Of a stretch of DNA of 46,649 bases, positions 12,591 through 23,800 are shown in pieces. The DNA lies in contig JASVEC010000122.1 of NCBI GenBank assembly GCA_030770535.1, positions 1 to 46,649 of the forward strand. The letters are read 5' to 3'. Position 1 is the stretch's first letter. Each line of letters starts with the position of its first letter. Under the pieces are notes generated by a model that made no database searches, was not told the DNA's origin, and worked only from the letters and a program-made list of their open reading frames with translations. Source of the DNA: Batkoa obscura. Its lineage: Eukaryota > Entomophthoromycota > Entomophthoromycetes > Entomophthorales > Batkoaceae. The position numbers and the translations under genes were made by a program.

Positions 12591-13636
12591 AGCTATTAAT
12601 AACTTAAGTAATCTTAACATTTAACAATCTATTTCTATCATTCAACAAACTACTTACTTGCTTAGTAAATATCGAAATTTTTAAATTCTCTGTTATCTTC
12701 GCAAGGTAAGCTGGGATCGATCTTTTAATTTTTCTGTTTTCTATAGACTCTATAACTTTAATTGGGACTATATCGCTTTTTTTTGATGTATCAGATACTG
12801 GATAACAATGTAGTTTATTGTTATGTTTAATAAAATGTAAATACTTCTTAATGCCCTGCATCTCTATTATTCTTTTTGTATTTTTGTTTCTTTTATACTT
12901 TTTAAAAATTATATCTGTTTTCCCATTATTAACAGTCCAGTTATTGATTTTATTATGCTCGCAAATAAAAGCCTCAAGTCTTGAAATTAATTGATCGATA
13001 TCTTCTATTTTACCTAACGCTTCAAAACTACTTTTCCATTTTGAAAGGTTTCCAAAATGTCCATCAACTATACTTTTTCCATGATGCTCAGCAAAAAAAT
13101 TAAGATTGACACTCAAACTACTATTTATTTTATGAATTTCTTTAAACATATAGTGTAGAAACTCCTGGGATCTAAAATGATTTCCTGTATCTGCCCATAT
13201 ATTAATTTTTGTAAACTTTTTAAATAGAAGCTCTGTAGAGATCAAATCGATTAAACAATCTCCTGCATATGCTGAATCATGATTCAATATTTCAGATAAA
13301 TAATCAAAGTAAACTTTGCCTATTGTTTTATCATCTTTTAAATAATACACCAAAACCTAATACTGATATAGCTTGTTTATTATAATGATCTAGATTTATT
13401 GAATCTGGTCTTGTCCCTATTTCCATATTTTGTTTAAAATCTAAAACTATTATACAACTTTTGTTATTTAATTTTTTGATAGTTTCATTAAATGTGTTTT
13501 TTTGAGTATCAACACAGAATTTATGTAATTTGTATAGTTTTTCTTCGTTGAAAATTTCTTGTATCTCTGCTTTGTTTTTTGCTGTATTTATTTTATTTTC
13601 AAATAACTTTTTTCTAACTGTATACTGGGTACATAT

Positions 13637-13734
13637 GGGGATGTATTTTTATGTTTAAGGATTTTACTAACAAATTTTCCGCTTAAATAGCGCTTAAAAA
13701 TGGAAAAAATTGTGAAGTTAAAAAAAACATTCCC
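13637..13734 (+). mobile_element. MITE copy 4 (in transposase gene)
   Basis: 98 bp with perfect ATAT duplications (13633-13636 and 13735-13738). It interrupts the transposase between DLCN and IC. Confidence 0.93.
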
Positions 13735-13878
13735 ATATATTACATAGATCCGTTTTTCTTGCTGGATTTTTGAAATTAGTTGGTATATATTTAAAGAACG
13801 TTGGCCTAGCTACTGCTTTATCTCTTAGATCATTCAAATATTTACTATATATCATTCTTCTACTTTTATTTAATATAT

Positions 13879-13976
13879 GAGGATGTATTTTTGTGTTTAA
13901 GAATTTTACTAACAAATTTTCCACTCAAATAGTGCTTAAAAAACGGAAAAATAATGAAATCAAAAAAAACAGCCCC
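13879..13976 (+). mobile_element. MITE copy 5 (in transposase gene)
   Basis: 98 bp, left end GAGGATGT, with perfect ATAT duplications (13875-13878 and 13977-13980). It interrupts the transposase between NIY and ILNKS. It has the same orientation as copy 4, only 144 bp away. Confidence 0.93.
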
Positions 13977-14789
13977 ATATATATATTATCTGATGAATAT
14001 TTACTATCGTTATTTTTTTTATTAAATCTTGATGAAATAGTTGAATCATTTAGTAAATATTGTATGATAGTTTCAATTTGGTCATCTTTAATTTTTTTTG
14101 TATTTCTAATAATAGGTTTTAATGTTGATATTTTATTATTATTACTTGTTTTTGAATAATCATATTGATTTCTATTTATATTAAACCTAAAACTCTTACA
14201 TTCATCAAAAGAATATACTGAAGCTATAGTTGATAATAACGCTACTTGCTGGTTTTTGTTTCCTGTTTCCCTTAAAGCACTAGTTTTATACATTACTTGA
14301 TTAAGTTTATTATTATCAATAGTAAACTTTGATAATATATCTTTTCTTTGTTTTGTTTTATTATAAAATTCCATGAACCTTGGGTTGTTATAAGTAGCTC
14401 TTAAAATTGATGTAAATGAATTACAATGTTTATATTGTGTACTCCTCCCTATTGTATTGAAGTTTTCAAAAATTCGATTTCGAAGTTTAGTTATGAAAGT
14501 TTGCATTTTATTTTTATTTCAACAAAAAATAAAGTCAAATAAGTGTATTTATATAATTATATAACATATAGTTATATATTATATATCTGTTAAATATCTA
14601 ACAGAACTAACATAAAATATATAGTTAGGAAAATTAGCTATTTAAGAAAAGGAAACAATTAAAATAAGTTTTAAATAGAGACATTTAATTTTAGGCTTTT
14701 TAGATTTAATCGTTATATTGAACACAAACTTGGAATTTTAAATTTGGATTAATTTCTAAGTAGATTCTGAAACCAATTAGGACAGCCCC

Positions 14790-15609
14790 AATATATATTC
14801 TTTGATAAATATATATTCTTGTTATTATTATTTTTAATTTTTTTATATTTTTAATAAAGAAAACTATTTTTAAAAATATTCATTTTTACAAACTATAACA
14901 GTTGTCATATTTTGGAGGAGATACAAAATAAAAATCTTACAACTTTGTTTAAATTATACAAAAAATAGACTATAAGCTATAACAATAGTTTTATTTTTTG
15001 TCTAAAATTTTAAGTTTGTTTCTATTATAAGGAATTAATTAGTTATCTTCCACAATTAACAATATAAAATGATAACTATTTTTTATTGGTTCAAAATAGC
15101 TGTTCAAAGGATTAAAACTAATATTATAGTAGATAATATCATTTGATCGTTATAATCAATAATATTTTTTTCATTGGAATTTTTAATAATTATGTTCAAT
15201 TTTACAAAAATTGACTTTATAGTTGTAGTTGACTATTTTTACCGCTTCAACTACAAAAAAGGTCAAATTACTTTATAACAATTATAATACTTTATTATTA
15301 GCATTAAAATATAAGCATCATGACAGAAGAATAGCCTAAATTTCCATGGCCTCTCTGGCCTATTTATTATACAGAACCTTTGCTTTAGTCCAGTAATTGT
15401 TCGAGATTGAAATCCTAAGAAATCCCTATCTGCTGTGATCCCTCAAAATAAAAATCAAGGGATATTAAAACCAATAAAAATCAAAAAAAACTACACATGG
15501 TTAAAAGCATAGATTATGAGAGTGACGTTTCTCATTGTACATAAATTAATTTCAAAAGCATCAAAATACCTACCTTAAACTTAAACTCATTCAATAATTC
15601 AATAAAGTC
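14790..15609. other. intergenic, AT-rich
   Basis: About 0.8 kb from the transposon end to the metallophosphoesterase start. I see no open frame. The patch at 15335-15440 is less AT-rich than its surroundings and has a GTTCGAGATT box, but does not fold as a tRNA. Confidence 0.45.
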
Positions 15610-16933
15610 ATGATTCTATTCATATATCTGACCCTAATATCCATCTTTCACGCTTCCACCCGTCAATTAACCGACCAATATTCGAATCCTATACGCTCTA
15701 AGTTACGTTTAAATAAACACAACAAATTCATTATCATAACCTTAGCTGACCTGTAAGTATAAATCAATTATCATTCCTTATCACCCCAACTGACCTTCTC
15801 TTTTTCTAGCCATTATGGAGAGGAGCCAAGTTTATCTTGGGGACCTGAACAAGATTTCAATAGTACAAGAGCCATCAATAGATTCTTAGATTTACAAGAT
15901 CCAGAATTAGTAGTATTCACGGGCGATCAACTTACCGGTGAGTTTATGTTTAAGAATTACACTAAATACGTCAAACAGTTTACCAAGCCATTGAGGGAAA
16001 GGAGGATTAAGTAAGTAGGAATTAAAGGCTATTTTGTGAGACATGGGTTGTTTCTAATTTATTTTTTAGATGGAGTTCTGTCTATGGTAATCACGATATA
16101 GGGCCTAATGTACAAAGAGAGAGAATACTTGAAGAAGAACAACGATATTTTGGTAGTTATACAAAAAAAAGTGACAAGGAGTTGGAAGGTGTTGGAAATT
16201 ATTTGTTGAAAGTCTATGATAAAAAGAGTAGAAAGAAAAATAAAAAAGATAAATTGAAAATGCTAATGTATTTCTTGGATTCTAGAGGTGGGTATGAGAA
16301 AGAGGGAGAACCCGGGATACCTATGGAAATTGGAAAGAACGCTTTGAAGTGGTTGGAAACTAGTTTAAAATTTTATAAACTGAAAGATAATAGTTTACCT
16401 ATTCTCTTGTTCTTCCATGTACCAACGTAAGTTTTTTATTTCTATATTTTTATTAGGTTTTTCAATTGATTGTATTTATTTAGTATTCAATTTCATTACG
16501 CTAAAGAAAAATATCCAATGAATTGTAGTTTGGATGCTTTAAATGGTAATTAGCTTCTTTATTATATTGAAACAGCCTTTAATAGGTTACTATTTTTGTT
16601 AATAGAGGATGGTGTTACTCCACAAGATAATGACACTGGACTATTTAATATAATTAAAAATTACAATGTTAAAGGTTTATTTGTTGGTCATGATCATGGT
16701 AATAATTATTAATATAATATAAGAAAATTTTGTATTAAATAGCAGGTATTAACTGGTGTTGTAAATATGAGAATATCAACTTATGTTTCTGTCCACACAG
16801 TGGGTATGGAGGGTATGGTACTTGGGAGCGTGGAATAAGGATTATTGAACTAGACTATTCTAAAAATGGCCCTTTAATTTCGACTTATAATCAATTTGAA
16901 TCGGGCAAAAAATCAAAAGTTTATTATCTTTAA
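15610..16933 (+). CDS. secreted calcineurin-like metallophosphoesterase (PAP16/28/29-like)
   Basis: Six exons (15610-15752, 15810-16010, 16070-16426, 16484-16545, 16606-16698, 16746-16933) give 347 aa. A signal peptide (MILFIYLTLISIFHAST) precedes the metallophosphatase motifs in canonical order: LADLHYGE, TGDQLTG, YGNHD, FFHVP and GHDHG. These supply all the expected metal ligands, so the enzyme should be an active phosphatase, probably acting outside the cell or in the vacuole. The spacing after the first motif (SLSWGPEQDFNST) matches the single-domain purple-acid-phosphatase-like group of plants and fungi. A Cys-rich patch (NWCCKYENINLCFC) near the C-terminus may form disulfides. The substrate is unknown. 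The gene converges on the 201-aa protein, 82 bp apart. Confidence 0.88.
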
Positions 16934-17015
16934 AAATGAATAATATATATTATACATATTTATTTACATTCATAAATCCTACTTTTATTAACATATTAAT
17001 AAATTATGTTACTCA

Positions 17016-17676
17016 TTAATTAAATTTTATTAACAATAACGATTTTAAACTTCTTAATATTGATTTTAAACCTGAAGTTGGTGAATCGGCTTTAGACCAA
17101 TAAGCAGAAAGTTCTAATATACTTTTACAAGTAGGTGGAGAAGGAAATGAATATTTTAAACCCATTAATAGAATTTCAAATTCATTAATAGATTCCTTTG
17201 TATTTCTTATGACATAGTTTCGTTCGGAATTTAATTTAGTGAAATCTTCATTCATTTGGTCTATTGTTTTGGTTAGTTTTGGATTAGTGATAGTAGTTGG
17301 AAAAGGTATGATTTTGGTTTTTAATAGTTCGTTATTTAAGTTTGCTAATCGCTCTTTTCTTCGTCTTAAGGTTCGTAGTAGTAAACTTTCTTTAAGTTTA
17401 AATAAATAATGTAACTAATGAAAATAATTGAGTATGAATAACGGCAATAACAATTATACTAAAACTTACTTTAAAAAAACAAAATATCGAAGAGGATAAA
17501 AACAATAGTGTAACTAAAAGCTTCAAATTTTTAGATATAAGCTTATTGCTTGATAACAACCAAGAGCTAATATTATAGTCACCACTATTGGAAGTAATAT
17601 TATTATCGCTCAAGCCTTGAGTGTCATTGACTTTCACTATTCGATTCTCTATCCGATAGACTTCCTTATTATGCAT
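17016..17676 (-). CDS. unrecognised 201-aa protein with one membrane span
   Basis: Two exons (17470-17676 and 17016-17414) join in frame across a 55-nt GT...AG intron. I do not recognise the family. The layout is an Asn/Ser-rich N-terminus of ~42 residues, one hydrophobic segment (about residues 50-72, LKLLVTLLFLSSSIFCFFK), a basic stretch (LRTLRRRKERLANLNNELL) likely to start a coiled coil, and a second helical region (DQMNEDFTKLNSERNYVI). The basic side next to the span suggests N-out, C-in orientation. No signal peptide is present. Correct splicing of two otherwise short frames supports a real gene. Confidence 0.6.
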
Positions 17677-18891
17677 CTTTACTATATTTTATATGTATGT
17701 TGTTGTTATCTTTTTGATTATAGAATTAAGAATAAAAAAGAAAACTGAAGTCCATAGTAGCAATATTTATATCAATCGACTATCAAGTTACACAAAACGA
17801 TATTAGTCTATTTTTAATCAAATATAAATTTACTTGTAGTTTTTGTATTTTGGGGATAAAAATCAACCAATCATATTATGTGAGTATTATTTTTTCACTT
17901 GTTATAGATCGGGTATGCGATTTTATTGGCTAAATTTTAAATTAGGACCAACCTTTTTAGTGAATCAGCTGATGATGGGAAAATATAAAATTAAAAATCA
18001 ATAAAATTAATTAGTAAAATTTAGTCATTTAGCGTAATTTATTATATTTATTATATTAAATATAATATTTTATTGAATGAGTATCATTATATGACTTTAA
18101 TATCTACTAGTTTCCTTATTGAGGTTTAAACTTTAAAATACTTGCATTAAAAAAGCTCAACGGATAATAGTAAAATCCGATCTTTACCCATAAAGTCAGG
18201 GATAAAATTAAAGTTTAGTCAATAATAATTTTAGTTGGAAATTAAAATAATTTATATTTTAATAGTTTATTAACACAAACTGAAATATATTTATTCAGTA
18301 TTATATTCTATCGATTTCTATATGATCGATTATGAGTTCTTTTGGTCTGATTTCTGATACTAAATAATGGCTATTAAGCATAGACTTTACTATAAAAATA
18401 AAGCTGCTGGGAGTAAAGTATGCTATACAACTCTATTTACTTTGTTTCGTTATTCTATAAGTAAAGTTAACTATTTCAGTAATTTAAAGTTTAAAGATAA
18501 ATTAGAGCTTATGAATTTGCTCAAGTTTATTGAAATAGATTTCAATCAACTAAAAAGACAATATAAGGATGTATTTTTGTGTTTAACGGTTTTACTAACA
18601 ATTTTTCCGCTCAAATAGTGCTTAAAAGATAGAAAAAAGTAATGAACCCAAAAAACACCCCCGTATAAAAAGTAATAAAAATGGTAGAAATATAAAGCCA
18701 ACAGTTTTATAAAATAGTATTATTTTTTTACTTGTTTAAAGTTATATTAATTTAAAGATAAAACCAAATTAATTACATTAACGTTATTTATTTATATTCT
18801 TATTATAATAACGCATAAATTATTCTAATTGGAATAACATTGAGTCATCCAAAATGGAGTTTTAAATTGTGAAGCATAAAAAACAGGGTAA
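17677..18891. other. intergenic between two divergent genes, with one MITE
   Basis: About 1.2 kb. It contains MITE copy 6 and, at 18367-18560, an open stretch of about 65 codons (MAIKHRLYYKNKAAGSK...NQLKRQYKD) that runs into the MITE. I cannot assign this stretch; it may be a relic or chance. Confidence 0.45.
18565..18662 (+). mobile_element. MITE copy 6
   Basis: 98 bp. The left end has decayed to AAGGATGT and the right end is CACCCCC; flanks are ATAT on the left and GTAT on the right, so the duplication has one mismatch. The core is intact. Confidence 0.85.
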
Positions 18892-19879
18892 ATGGAATCA
18901 AAATCAAAATTAAAAAAATTATCTTCAAACAAAAACAAAACTAATAGAATGTCCAGTAATAAACAATTAGAAAACTTAACCTTGGAAGAGGAACAAGAGC
19001 ATATAGTTCAAGAAGTCCAATCTTTAAAACAACACTTCATTTGTGTATTTTGCGGCTCCGGTTTGGGAAATGATCCAGAATACGAAAGAGTAGCTATTGG
19101 TAAGAATAAACTTCAATTACTAATTAAATACTAATACAAATTCTCCCTCTCCGTAAACAGCTTTAGGTAAAGAGTTGGTAAAACGAGGCTATGGTTTAGT
19201 TTATGGTATATTAAATAAAATATTACATTAAAAAAAACTAACATCTCCCTTCAAAGGTGGTGGTAATGGAGGTTTAATGGGAGCTGTAGCTAAGTCGGTT
19301 GCTTCTGAAGGGGGTAAAGTAATTAGTATTTATCCTTGGGGGTTTAGAGAGTTTTGTAAAGTGGACTTTGCCTATAAAAATATCTTAGTCAAAGATATGC
19401 ATCAAAGGAAAAAATTAATGGCTAGACTGGTAAGTGTTTTTTTGTTTTGAAGAGATATGAGTTAACTTGTATCATATCAGTCATTTGCATTTCTAGCGCT
19501 TCCAGGTGGATTAGGGACCTTTGAAGAAATTATGGAAATGGCTACTTGGTAAATATTAGTTTCTAATTACTTTATTTCTTTATTGTTTATTATTATCATT
19601 TTAGGAATCAATTATCCATCCATAACAAGTATTTGGGCTTAATTAACACTAATAATTTCTATAGTATTTTTGATAGTTTGTTAGAGCATGGATTAAAAGG
19701 TAAATTAATAAGGATTACAAATTGAAGCTTAAATGTTTACTAATTTTCTAAAAATAGAGGGTTTTATCAGTGAAGGTAGTCGAAAATTAATTACAACTTC
19801 CGAAGATTATAATGAACTATTAAACCAAATCCAAAATTTCAACGGCTATGATTATAAAGCTCCATTTACGTGGCAATAA
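18892..19879 (+). CDS. LOG-family nucleoside-5'-monophosphate phosphoribohydrolase
   Basis: Six exons (18892-19099, 19161-19205, 19257-19429, 19481-19548, 19605-19699, 19758-19879) give 236 aa. The Rossmann start FICVFCGSG, the loop GGGNGGLMG and the family signature LPGGLGTFEEIMEMATW with its catalytic Arg/Glu setting are all present. Plant LOG enzymes release active cytokinin from its riboside monophosphate; microbial members cleave AMP-like nucleotides, and which substrate applies here is not visible. An extra ~45-residue Lys/Ser/Glu-rich N-terminus precedes the domain. The last acceptor is AAAATAG at 19757; the next AG two bases on would give a stop. No cytochrome P450 or isopentenyltransferase partner is nearby. 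Confidence 0.9.
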
Positions 19880-20896
19880 TAAAGTAAAATTAAATGTTGA
19901 TTATACTAGAAAAATGTGATAAAATAAAATATACAATTTTAATTTTTTATTGAGATTATCAATCGAATCTGATTTCTTACCTATAAGACTCTTTCTTTTA
20001 CTTTAATCAAAGTTTAAAGTATTAAGCTTTATAATTTTGTTATTAATAGAATCAATTAATATATTCAAAAAGTTTAAAAAATACATCAAGACTACAAAGC
20101 ATTCATGACATTACCGCTCAATTGTAGATTAAAAGTAATAAAAAATAATAAAACACATTTCAATCCCTTCTGTTTATATAAAAAGCAATGTGTTTCAATG
20201 TCATCATTCTCACACTATGTACACATCTTTTTTTTCTCTATCAATTTTATAAAACAATGGATAGCCTAACATTGTTTTCTTACAGTGAATTATTCTATTT
20301 ATATATATATTTTATATTGCCATTACCCATTAGCCTAATGATAGCTTGAACCGCTTGAACCGCTTTGTCTATAACTACTACCTTCAATCTTCACTCAATT
20401 CTTTATTGATTTGAATTGAATAGACGCCACTGACATTTTCCTAAAATGATTATTATCCAATTTCATCCACTAAAAATAAACGATCGAACTGCTTTCTAAA
20501 TAAAAATTGATTAAACCTTTTACTCAATTTAAAATTTTATTCATCTCATCGCCCTCGTTTATCTTTGAAATTACTTTTGTATCTCTATAACATATAATCA
20601 TCAAGCTTTACATAACGAAAATTTAGTGAAGATTCAGTCCATAACAATAAACCCGTCTAAATTTTATATAATTGGCTTAAATGCAATTATATTCAACCAA
20701 TCATTCTCATTATTATAATGGCTCAACTTGTAGTTTGTTTGTAACACTAAAATTATGACAGAATTGATTTTTCTTCATTAATTTTAACTCAACTAATTTT
20801 TTATATTTTATTTAAAAGAAAATTTTTATTTATTTTAACGACTCAAAATCAAGACAGCAAAGCTTATCAATTGAAAAAAGTTAGAGAGAAACAAAA
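19880..20896. other. intergenic upstream of the adenylate cyclase
   Basis: About 1 kb, AT-rich with pyrimidine-rich stretches. There is no open frame, MITE or RNA gene that I can support. It should contain the cyclase promoter and leader. Confidence 0.45.
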
Positions 20897-23800
20897 ATGA
20901 AATTCCCATTCCCAAGACGAAAGAACAAAGATAAAATTATAGGTAAGTATTGTTTCATCCCCTCTCTTGTCTTACTTCTAAATCAACATAATTAATACTT
21001 GAATTCCATTTATAAATAAATAGAAGAGCCGCCCTCTACAAAAACTAGTAGCAAAAAGAAGCGATTAAGTTCATGCTCAGACACTGAATTATCTAAAGAA
21101 GATCGAAGTACTTTATTACAACGTGTAAGAAGACGAGGTTCTGATACTGAGTTTTCAAAATTATTAAACTCTCAAATGGATGCAAAAGAAATTGAAGCGT
21201 TGGTAAGCTTTTTTTTTAAATATTCTAAAAAAAATTAAATGTCGGTTTTTTTTAAAATAATATAGATTGCTAAAGTGGAGAGTGGTAAGTTGATTTAAAT
21301 TTATCTATTTTATTTTATTTATTGCATTAATTTCTTTAGACGATGTAGTACCTCCAGATATGCTGACAATAGACACGATTAACAACAATAACAATAATAA
21401 ACGTAAACCAAGCTCAGAATCCTTAAACAGTCTAAAACGCAATGGGGTAGTAGTATCCCCAACAACTTCCGCTTTAATAGCTGATGATATTACCTCTATA
21501 CCCGAAGTATCTCAATTTGAAAATGATCGTGGATGGATAACAGAAGATACATTATATGAAGAAGAAGGAGATGATCGATTTCAGTATAGAATTAGGGTGT
21601 TTAAACCAGATCATACGTATGCAACGGTTTATTGTTCTTTAAGAACTAAAGCGAGTGAACTGTTGATTCCATTAGCGAAAAAGTTTTTTGTAAATGATGT
21701 ATCACCATATGCATTGTATCTAAGGAAGCATAATATTGGTAAGTTGATAGTTTGAATTAATAATTTTTTTTATAAAATTTGAGATATGAGTTGTTTTTTA
21801 TGATAATATAATATAATACAATGGTGGTTTATTTTATTAATAAGACGAATTTTAGAAAGGGAACTTACAAGTGATGAAAGACCATTAGTTATATTGAAAA
21901 GAATGTTAGAAAAAATTGGTTATACTTCAAGGGATGATTTACGTAACATTGGTAGAGAAGATAATTCTTATTATTTTAAATTTATCTTTGATTATAGTAG
22001 AAATTGTTGTATGGATGATGTAAGTTTAGTTAATAATAATAATAGTAATTTAATAATATATTGTAATATTTATTTTTATTATTTAATTTAGAATCAAGAA
22101 ATACCTAATTATCAGCATGTCGATTTGAGAGCCAAAAATTTACGAAAAATCCCCCAAAATTTAATGAGACATGCGAATCAAGTCCATAGTTTAAATTTAA
22201 GTCAAAATTTAGTGATTGATTTAACTTTTGAGTTTTTTGCTAATTGTTCAGCTTTAAAAGAGTTGAAATTATCAAGATGTGAATTACAAAACGTACCAGA
22301 ATGTATTAAAGCAATAACAACATTAACTTTTTTAGATCTTTCTAGTAATAGAATTAAATCTATTCATTATTCCAAATTAGAATCTTTAAAAAGTTTAAAT
22401 TCATTATTATTAGGCAATAATCGAATTGAAATTTTGCCCTCCCAATTTTCGAAATTAGTTAATTTAAAGAAGTTGAATTTATCTAATAACCGATTTTCAT
22501 TATTTCCATCTGTTATTACTAATTTAATTAATTTAATTCATTTGGATATTTCGTTCAATGAAATTAAAGTTATACCCTCAACTATTAATCAATTGGTTAA
22601 TTTACAAGAATTATTGTTAATATCCAACCGAATTGTTGGTAGTTTACCGGAATCAATAAGTCAACTATCTAAATTAAGGGAGTTAGATTTAAGAAAAAAT
22701 CAATTAAATAATTTAGATTCGTTAAGTAGTTTGCCAAATTTGGAATTATTATTATGTGATTATAATTTTATATCGACATTACAACTGAATTTTCAATCTT
22801 TGTATCGATTAATTATTTCTAAAAATTCAATTACAAAAATAATTCAACCAGCTAATCCATTATTAACATTAACGTGTTTGAATTTATCATTTTCAAAACT
22901 AGTTAGTTTACCGGATGATTTGTTTAATTTTGTACCCAATTTAGAAGAGCTGAATTTAGACAATAATCGATTAGTATTATTACCACCATCTATTGGTAAT
23001 TTAACTAAATTACAAAGTTTAAATTGTTCTAATAACGAATTAAGTTCAATTATTGCTAATATTTCTTCATTAAATAGTTTGAAATTTCTAGATTTACATG
23101 ATAATAATATTAGTTCATTACCTTCAGAAATTTGGCTATTAGGCTCATTAACAATATTTAATGCTAGTTCAAATTTATTAAAAGAATTCCCAAGACCATT
23201 AATACAACCTAATAATAATAATAATAATTTAAATAGAACAGCATCAACAAATTCAGATGAATTAATCCATCCACCATTATCATTATCATTAAGAGAGTTA
23301 TTTTTAGGAGATAATCGGTTGACAGATGATGTATTTACTTCAATTTCGTTTTTTACAGAATTAAAAGTATTGAATTTAAGTTATAATATTCTAGATGAAA
23401 TACCATCAGGATCTTTAATAAATTTATCAAATTTAACAGATCTTTATTTATCTGGAAATCAGTTATCAACATTACCTGCAGAAGATTTAGAAAGATTAAG
23501 AGGATTAAGAGGATTATATTTAAATAGTAATCGATTACAAACATTACCTGCAGAATTAGGAAAATTAGGGGGTTTATTTACATTGGATGTTGGTAATAAT
23601 GCTTTAAAATATAATATATGTAATTTTCCTTATGATTGGAATTGGAACTGGAATACAGGTTTGAGATATTTAAATTTATCTGGTAATAAGAGGTTAGAAA
23701 TTAAACATAATTTATCTGAAAACTCGACTTTTTCTCACCTTAATTTACCTGATTTTAATAATTTAAATCAATTAAGGGCATTGGGTTTAATGGATGTTAC

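Larger units (their letters stand above)
12604..14506 (-). pseudogene. DDE transposase gene interrupted by two MITEs
   Basis: Read from 14506 downward. Left out in thought, the two MITEs (each 98 bp plus a 4-bp duplication, 102 bp) leave one continuous frame across both junctions: SDNIY runs into ILNKSRRMIYS and KTDLCN into ICTQYTVR. The product is about 565 aa. Visible in order are the possible zinc pair DLCNIC, then VLDFKQN, IWADTGNHFR and FFAEHHGKSIVDGHFG, which supply the three acidic residues of a DDE site. One further frame change is seen near 13350. Codon use is as AT-rich as the host's. The gene is inactive as it stands because of the insertions. Family-level identity as transposase is firm; superfamily is not. 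Confidence 0.85.
12153..14789 (-). mobile_element. DDE DNA transposon, probable parent of the MITEs, with two MITEs and a foldback insert inside
   Basis: A 2.64-kb element. Inverted ends are GGGGTTGTCTGAATTAGTTT (left) and, read inward from 14789, GGGGCTGTCCTAATTGGTTT. The transposase gene is on the minus strand. Flanks are ATAT on the left and AATA on the right, an imperfect version of the 4-bp duplication seen for the MITEs. The MITE right ends (for example copy 8: GGGGCTGTTTTTTTTGGTTT followed by CATTATTTTTCCA) resemble these ends, suggesting that the same transposase recognises both. Four-bp duplications occur in superfamilies such as Sola; I could not assign the superfamily. Confidence 0.82.

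Noticed and set aside
13893-14159. 88-codon open frame on the plus strand
   Set aside because: It runs through a MITE and antisense to the transposase gene; it is a shadow.
15335-15440. Possible tRNA or tRNA-derived SINE (GTTCGAGATT box)
   Set aside because: No acceptor stem, no A box at the right distance and no second copy in the window.
18367-18618. 83-codon plus-strand frame
   Set aside because: Its end is inside MITE copy 6 and the rest matches no family; kept only as a note in the intergenic entry.
23353-23544. 63-codon antisense frame in the adenylate cyclase LRR region
   Set aside because: A Leu/Ile-rich shadow of the repeats.
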